In this document: positions 60,149-64,000 of the stretch, piece by piece | Numbering within the stretch: position 1 is the stretch's first letter | How the letters are laid out: each line of letters begins with the position of its first letter | Source: UBA3478 sp964217345 | Lineage (GTDB): Bacteria > Bacteroidota > Bacteroidia > Flavobacteriales > Flavobacteriaceae | Assembly: GCA_964217345.1 (NCBI GenBank) | Contig: CAXPJI010000006.1 | Location: 14,075-78,074, forward strand | Direction of reading: 5' to 3' | DNA length: 64,000 nucleotides | Program-made: the position numbers and the translations under genes | The notes under the pieces: model-generated | Databases searched by the model: none | What the model saw: only the letters and a program-made list of their open reading frames with translations | What the model was told of the DNA's origin: nothing

Positions 60149-62544
60149 AAAGGAATATAGAAAAAGTAGCCGTCCTAGGCTCCGGAATAATGGGTAGTGG
60201 AATCGCTGCTCATCTTGCTGGTATCGGCCTTCAAGTTCTCTTATTAGACATTAGCCCTAAAGAACTTAATGAAGACGAGAGGTCTAAAGGATTGAGCCTT
60301 GACCATCCGAGTGTGCAAAAGAGAATTGTTAATGACTCTCTAAGTAAATCATTAAAGTCTAAGCCCTCTCCAATTTACAACGCTTCATTCGCTAACCGAA
60401 TTAAAACGGGAACCTTCGAAAATGATTTGCATCAAATTGCAGAAGTCGATTGGATCATTGAAGTAGTTGTAGAAAGACTTGATATCAAAAAACAAGTTTT
60501 CGAATCGGTTGAAAAACACCGAAAGCCAGGAACGCTTATTAGTTCAAATACATCGGGAATTCCAATACACCTTATGGCTGAAGGAAGGAGTGAAGATTTT
60601 CAGCAATACTTTTTGGGCACTCACTTCTTTAATCCTGCTAGATATCTTCGCTTATTAGAGCTTATTCCAGGGCCAAAGACCAACCAGGAAACGATTCGTT
60701 TTTTCGAACATTTCGGAAGAAAGTTTCTAGGAAAGTCTGTTGTGGTTGCTAAAGATACTCCCGCATTTATAGGAAACCGGATCGGAATCTTTAGTATTCA
60801 AAGTCTTTTTCACCGTGTAAAAGACCTTGAAATGACCATAGAAGAGGTAGATAAACTTACAGGTCCGGTTATTGGAAGGCCCAAATCTGCCACATTTAGA
60901 ACCGTTGATGTGGTTGGATTAGACACCTTAGTTCATGTAGCCAATGGAATTAAAGAGCATTGTACCTCTGACGAGAGACACGAATTATTCAGCTTACCCG
61001 ATTTTATCGAATCAATGATGGAAGCTAACCGACTCGGATCAAAAACAGGAGAAGGTTTCTACAAAAAAATCAAGAAAGACGGTAAATCTGAAATCTTAAG
61101 TTTAGAACTAACCACCGGTGAATACCGCGCAGCAAAAAAAGCAAAATTCGCCACACTTGAAAAAACCAAAAGCGTAAGCAATGTTGCTGACAGGTTCCCT
61201 ATACTCGTGGGTGGTTCGGATAAGGCTGGAGAATTCTATCGTTTAGTATTTGCCGACCTCTTCGCTTATGTATCTCATCGTATGGGAGAAATTACCGATG
61301 CAATCTACAAGATTGACGACGCCATGAAAGCTGGGTTCGGATGGGAACATGGTCCATTTGAAATATGGGATGCTGTAGGATTACAGAAAGGAATTGAACT
61401 AATTAAAAAACAAAATCTTCAACTTCCTAGTTGGATTGAAGAGCTCGCTGCCAATCAGTCCTCTTTTTATAAAGTAGTAGAAGGAAAAACTCATTATTAC
61501 GATACTGAATCAAAAAGTTACCAAAATATACCGGGTAGAGAAGGGTTTATTTTACTAGACAATCTTAGAGAAAAGCAAACCGTATACGAAAACAAAGACT
61601 TCAGTCTTATCGATCTTGGAGAGGGTATTGTATGTGCTGAGTTTCACTCCAAAATGAATACCATTGGGGCCGATGTATTAACCGGGCTCAACAAAGCTAT
61701 CGATATTGCCGAGGAACGCTTTGATGGTCTTGTTGTAGGTAATCAAGGGGCTAATTTTTCGGTGGGTGCTAATCTCGGGATGATTTTTATGCTCGCCGTC
61801 GAACAGGAGTACGAAGAACTTAATGCCGCAATAGCCTACTTCCAAAACACCATGATGCGCATGAGATATAGTAGTATACCGGTTATCTCTGCCCCACACG
61901 GTATGTGCTTAGGTGGTGGATGCGAGCTCAGTCTTCACGCAGATAAAGTAGTTGCTTCAGCCGAAACGTATATTGGTCTTGTCGAATTCGGCGTAGGAGT
62001 TATCCCCGGCGGTGGAGGAACCAAAGAAATGACCTTAAGAGCCTCTGATGCTTTTAAGAAAAACGATGTTGAATTAAATATTCTTCGCGAACACTTCTTG
62101 ACCATCGCAATGGCTAAAGTTTCTACATCGGGGCACGAGGCTTATGATCTTGGGCTTTTTGAAAAGTCAAAGGACGTGATTGTCACCAATAGAGATGAAC
62201 AATTGTCCATTGCAAAATCCTATGCAAGAGTCTTAGCCGATGTAGGATATGTAAAACCGATTGAACGTACAGACATTAAGGTACTAGGTAAACAAGCTTT
62301 AGGAATGTTTATGGTAGGTACAGATTCAATGAAGGCTGGTAACTATATCTCAGAATACGATCTTCTCATGGCCGATAAATTGGCTTATGTCATGTCTGGA
62401 GGAGACCTTTCCGCTGCCACAACAGTAAGTGAACGCTATTTATTAGACATTGAAAGAGAAGCTTTTCTTTCGCTCTGTGGCCAGAGAAAGACGCTAGAGA
62501 GAATTCAACATATGCTAACTACGGGTAAACCCTTAAGAAATTAA
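60145..62544 (+). CDS. fadN: 3-hydroxyacyl-CoA dehydrogenase / enoyl-CoA hydratase, FadN-type
   Basis: Carries out two beta-oxidation steps. In the 799-residue chain the dehydrogenase comes first, with the NAD-binding GSGIMG at 12-17 and the FFNPARYLRLLELIPG segment, then a second 3HCDH C-terminal repeat (about 360-450), and the hydratase/isomerase-like domain last (about 510-700) with MCLGGGCELSLHAD and GVGVIPGGGG. This order is the reverse of E. coli FadB and matches Bacillus FadN (about 789 residues). It is coupled to the MarR gene and lies 5 bp before the thiolase. Confidence 0.92.
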   Translation: MKRNIEKVAVLGSGIMGSGIAAHLAGIGLQVLLLDISPKELNEDERSKGLSLDHPSVQKRIVNDSLSKSLKSKPSPIYNASFANRIKTGTFENDLHQIAEVDWIIEVVVERLDIKKQVFESVEKHRKPGTLISSNTSGIPIHLMAEGRSEDFQQYFLGTHFFNPARYLRLLELIPGPKTNQETIRFFEHFGRKFLGKSVVVAKDTPAFIGNRIGIFSIQSLFHRVKDLEMTIEEVDKLTGPVIGRPKSATFRTVDVVGLDTLVHVANGIKEHCTSDERHELFSLPDFIESMMEANRLGSKTGEGFYKKIKKDGKSEILSLELTTGEYRAAKKAKFATLEKTKSVSNVADRFPILVGGSDKAGEFYRLVFADLFAYVSHRMGEITDAIYKIDDAMKAGFGWEHGPFEIWDAVGLQKGIELIKKQNLQLPSWIEELAANQSSFYKVVEGKTHYYDTESKSYQNIPGREGFILLDNLREKQTVYENKDFSLIDLGEGIVCAEFHSKMNTIGADVLTGLNKAIDIAEERFDGLVVGNQGANFSVGANLGMIFMLAVEQEYEELNAAIAYFQNTMMRMRYSSIPVISAPHGMCLGGGCELSLHADKVVASAETYIGLVEFGVGVIPGGGGTKEMTLRASDAFKKNDVELNILREHFLTIAMAKVSTSGHEAYDLGLFEKSKDVIVTNRDEQLSIAKSYARVLADVGYVKPIERTDIKVLGKQALGMFMVGTDSMKAGNYISEYDLLMADKLAYVMSGGDLSAATTVSERYLLDIEREAFLSLCGQRKTLERIQHMLTTGKPLRN

Positions 62545-62549
62545 ACATC

Positions 62550-63740
62550 ATGCAAACAGCTTATATCGTTAAGGCCTACCGCACTGCTGTAGGTAAAGCA
62601 CCAAAGGGAGTTTTTAGATTTAAACGACCCGATGAATTAGCCGGCGAAACCATTGATTATTTATTAAATCAAGTACCTCAATTAGATCGAACCAGAATTG
62701 ACGATGTAATTGTCGGTAATGCCATGCCCGAGGCTGAGCAAGGATTAAATGTAGCAAGACTCATATCACTGATGGGGATTAAAAATGAGGACGTGCCCGG
62801 GGTAACGGTCAACCGTTATTGTGCCTCTGGTCTAGAAACCATCGCAATGGCTTCAGCAAAGATTCAAACCGGTGCTGCAGATTGTATCATCGCTGGTGGA
62901 ACCGAAAGCATGAGCTTTATTCCAATGGGCGGATATAAGCCTGTACCCGACTACCAGCTCGCTAAAGAAGGTAAGGCCGATTATTATTGGAATATGGGGT
63001 TAACTGCAGAGGAGGTTGCTAAAGAATTCAACGTAAGCCGAGAAGATCAAGACGCATTTGCCTATGAATCTCATCAAAAAGCCCTTAAAGCCCTCGAGGA
63101 AAACCGGTTTAAGGATCAAATCGTACCTATAACGGTTGAGGAAATCTATCTAGATAAAAACGAAAAACGCGCCAGACGATCTTATGTAGTAGCTACTGAT
63201 GAAGGTCCACGCGCCGACACCAGTAAAGAAAAACTGGCAAAACTTCGACCCGTTTTTGCCGATGGAGGTTCTGTAACTGCAGGGAACGCTTCTCAAATGA
63301 GCGATGGGGCTGCTTTCGTTCTGATCATGAGCGAATCTATGGTGAAAGAATTAGGTTTAGAACCGATCGCTAGATTGGCGGGTTATGCGGCAACAGGAGT
63401 TCCACCAAGAATTATGGGGATAGGTCCCGTTAAAGCCGTTCCAAAAGCTTTAAAAATTGCAGGAATCGATCAAAATCAATTAGAACTTATCGAATTAAAC
63501 GAGGCTTTTGCTTCTCAATCTCTCGCCGTTATTAGAGAATTAGATTTTGATCCGAATCTTGTTAATGTTAACGGAGGGGCCATTGCACTGGGCCACCCTC
63601 TCGGTTGTACCGGCGCCAAACTATCGGCACAACTCTTTGATGAAATGAGAAAACGAAACTTAAAAAATAAATACGGTGTAGTCACCATGTGTGTGGGAAC
63701 AGGACAAGGTGCCGCCGGAATATTTGAATTTATTGCTTAA
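62550..63740 (+). CDS. fadA: Acetyl-CoA acyltransferase (3-ketoacyl-CoA thiolase)
   Basis: Thiolytic cleavage of 3-ketoacyl-CoA, the last beta-oxidation step. The 396 residues contain nucleophile Cys91 in NRYCASGLETIAMA, the NEAFASQS segment, His349 in GGAIALGHPLGCTGA and Cys381 in MCVGTGQGA. The position between the FadN-type gene and an acyl-CoA dehydrogenase points to degradation rather than acetoacetyl-CoA synthesis. Confidence 0.95.
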   Translation: MQTAYIVKAYRTAVGKAPKGVFRFKRPDELAGETIDYLLNQVPQLDRTRIDDVIVGNAMPEAEQGLNVARLISLMGIKNEDVPGVTVNRYCASGLETIAMASAKIQTGAADCIIAGGTESMSFIPMGGYKPVPDYQLAKEGKADYYWNMGLTAEEVAKEFNVSREDQDAFAYESHQKALKALEENRFKDQIVPITVEEIYLDKNEKRARRSYVVATDEGPRADTSKEKLAKLRPVFADGGSVTAGNASQMSDGAAFVLIMSESMVKELGLEPIARLAGYAATGVPPRIMGIGPVKAVPKALKIAGIDQNQLELIELNEAFASQSLAVIRELDFDPNLVNVNGGAIALGHPLGCTGAKLSAQLFDEMRKRNLKNKYGVVTMCVGTGQGAAGIFEFIA

Positions 63741-63751
63741 ATCGATCAGCT

Positions 63752-64000
63752 ATGGAAACAACTACGGACACGATTATTAGAGGAGGACAATTTATCGTCA
63801 AAACTCCGACTCTCTCTTCAATCTTCTCTATCGAAGATTTATCTGAAGAACAACGTATGATGCGTGAAAGCACCATAGAATTTGCTGAGCGTGAACTTTG
63901 GGCGAACTGGGAACGCTTTGAAAAGAAAGACTATGAATTCACCAAAGTTTGTATGCAAAAGGCTGGTGAGTTGGGTCTTTTAAGCATTGCTGTACCTGAA
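63752..64000 (+). CDS. Acyl-CoA dehydrogenase (N-terminus, continues beyond window)
   Basis: From the ATG at 63752 the frame is open to the window end (83 codons). The segment SIFSIEDLSEEQRMMRESTIEF, followed by a KAGELGLLSIAVPE motif, is the N-terminal helical domain of a FAD-dependent acyl-CoA dehydrogenase. It is 11 bp after fadA and would be the FadE-like first enzyme of beta-oxidation, completing a fadN-fadA-fadE type operon. The catalytic part is not in the window. Confidence 0.88.
   Translation, partial: METTTDTIIRGGQFIVKTPTLSSIFSIEDLSEEQRMMRESTIEFAERELWANWERFEKKDYEFTKVCMQKAGELGLLSIAVPE

Noticed and set aside
1..64000. CRISPR arrays, insertion sequences, prophage, toxin-antitoxin or defence islands, tRNA and rRNA genes
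   Set aside because: Looked for regular repeats, transposase motifs, integrases and tRNA-like cloverleafs in the intergenic gaps and saw none; almost every base is accounted for by housekeeping genes.

Overview
The window is an A+T-rich, gene-dense chromosomal segment from a member of the Bacteroidota, most probably the order Flavobacteriales. The evidence is the set of lineage-typical small families (DUF6095, DUF4294, DUF6495, DUF4252 and DUF4199 types, and a GlmU-like acyltransferase protein), a 950-residue CarB, a monomeric isocitrate dehydrogenase, weak or absent Shine-Dalgarno sequences, and many TAnnTTTG -7 promoter elements. I cannot name the genus. I see no rRNA, tRNA, insertion sequence, prophage or CRISPR array, and no gene-free stretch longer than 300 bases.

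Layout. Positions 1-5.3 kb hold ligA (running off the left edge), prmC, an acetyltransferase, ribD, yigZ and a thioesterase. dnaA and an RsmI-like methyltransferase follow, then a minus-strand block of dapF, an acetyltransferase and mltG. From 10 to 20 kb come an HtrA protease, trmD, rplS, monomeric icd, two small flavobacterial proteins, an M42 peptidase, hisS with a DUF6495 partner, and the rpsF-rpsR-rplI operon. From 20 to 32 kb are priA, a YihY protein, rlmH, a SerB-SerA fusion, rdgB, a DEAD-box helicase, a secreted pair including a GH13 lipoprotein, and purB. From 32 to 37 kb is an ECF-sigma / membrane protein / DUF4252 / DUF4252 operon, divergent from an S41 peptidase and rmuC. The oxidative pentose phosphate genes zwf-pgl and gnd are divergent at 37-40.6 kb. 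carB, rpmH, a TPR membrane protein, a small GNAT-like protein, mtaB, a GlmU-like gene and rpmE2 fill 40.6-47.6 kb. A translationally coupled glycosyltransferase / hexose phosphomutase / MsbA-like exporter set lies at 48-52.8 kb, then an RsmB-like methyltransferase and purL.

The right end (57.8-64 kb) is a fatty-acid degradation locus: an acyl-CoA ligase, then a MarR-family regulator, a FadN-type dehydrogenase/hydratase, a thiolase and the start of an acyl-CoA dehydrogenase. In front of the MarR gene lies a perfect 30-bp palindrome, the most striking non-coding element in the window and a strong operator candidate.

Most of the window is housekeeping. The best leads for something undescribed are the MarR palindrome, the DUF4252 sigma-factor operon, the SerB-SerA fusion, the paired inverted repeats before dnaA, and a promoter architecture that implies very short or absent 5' leaders. 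I did not find an obviously new defence or mobile system.
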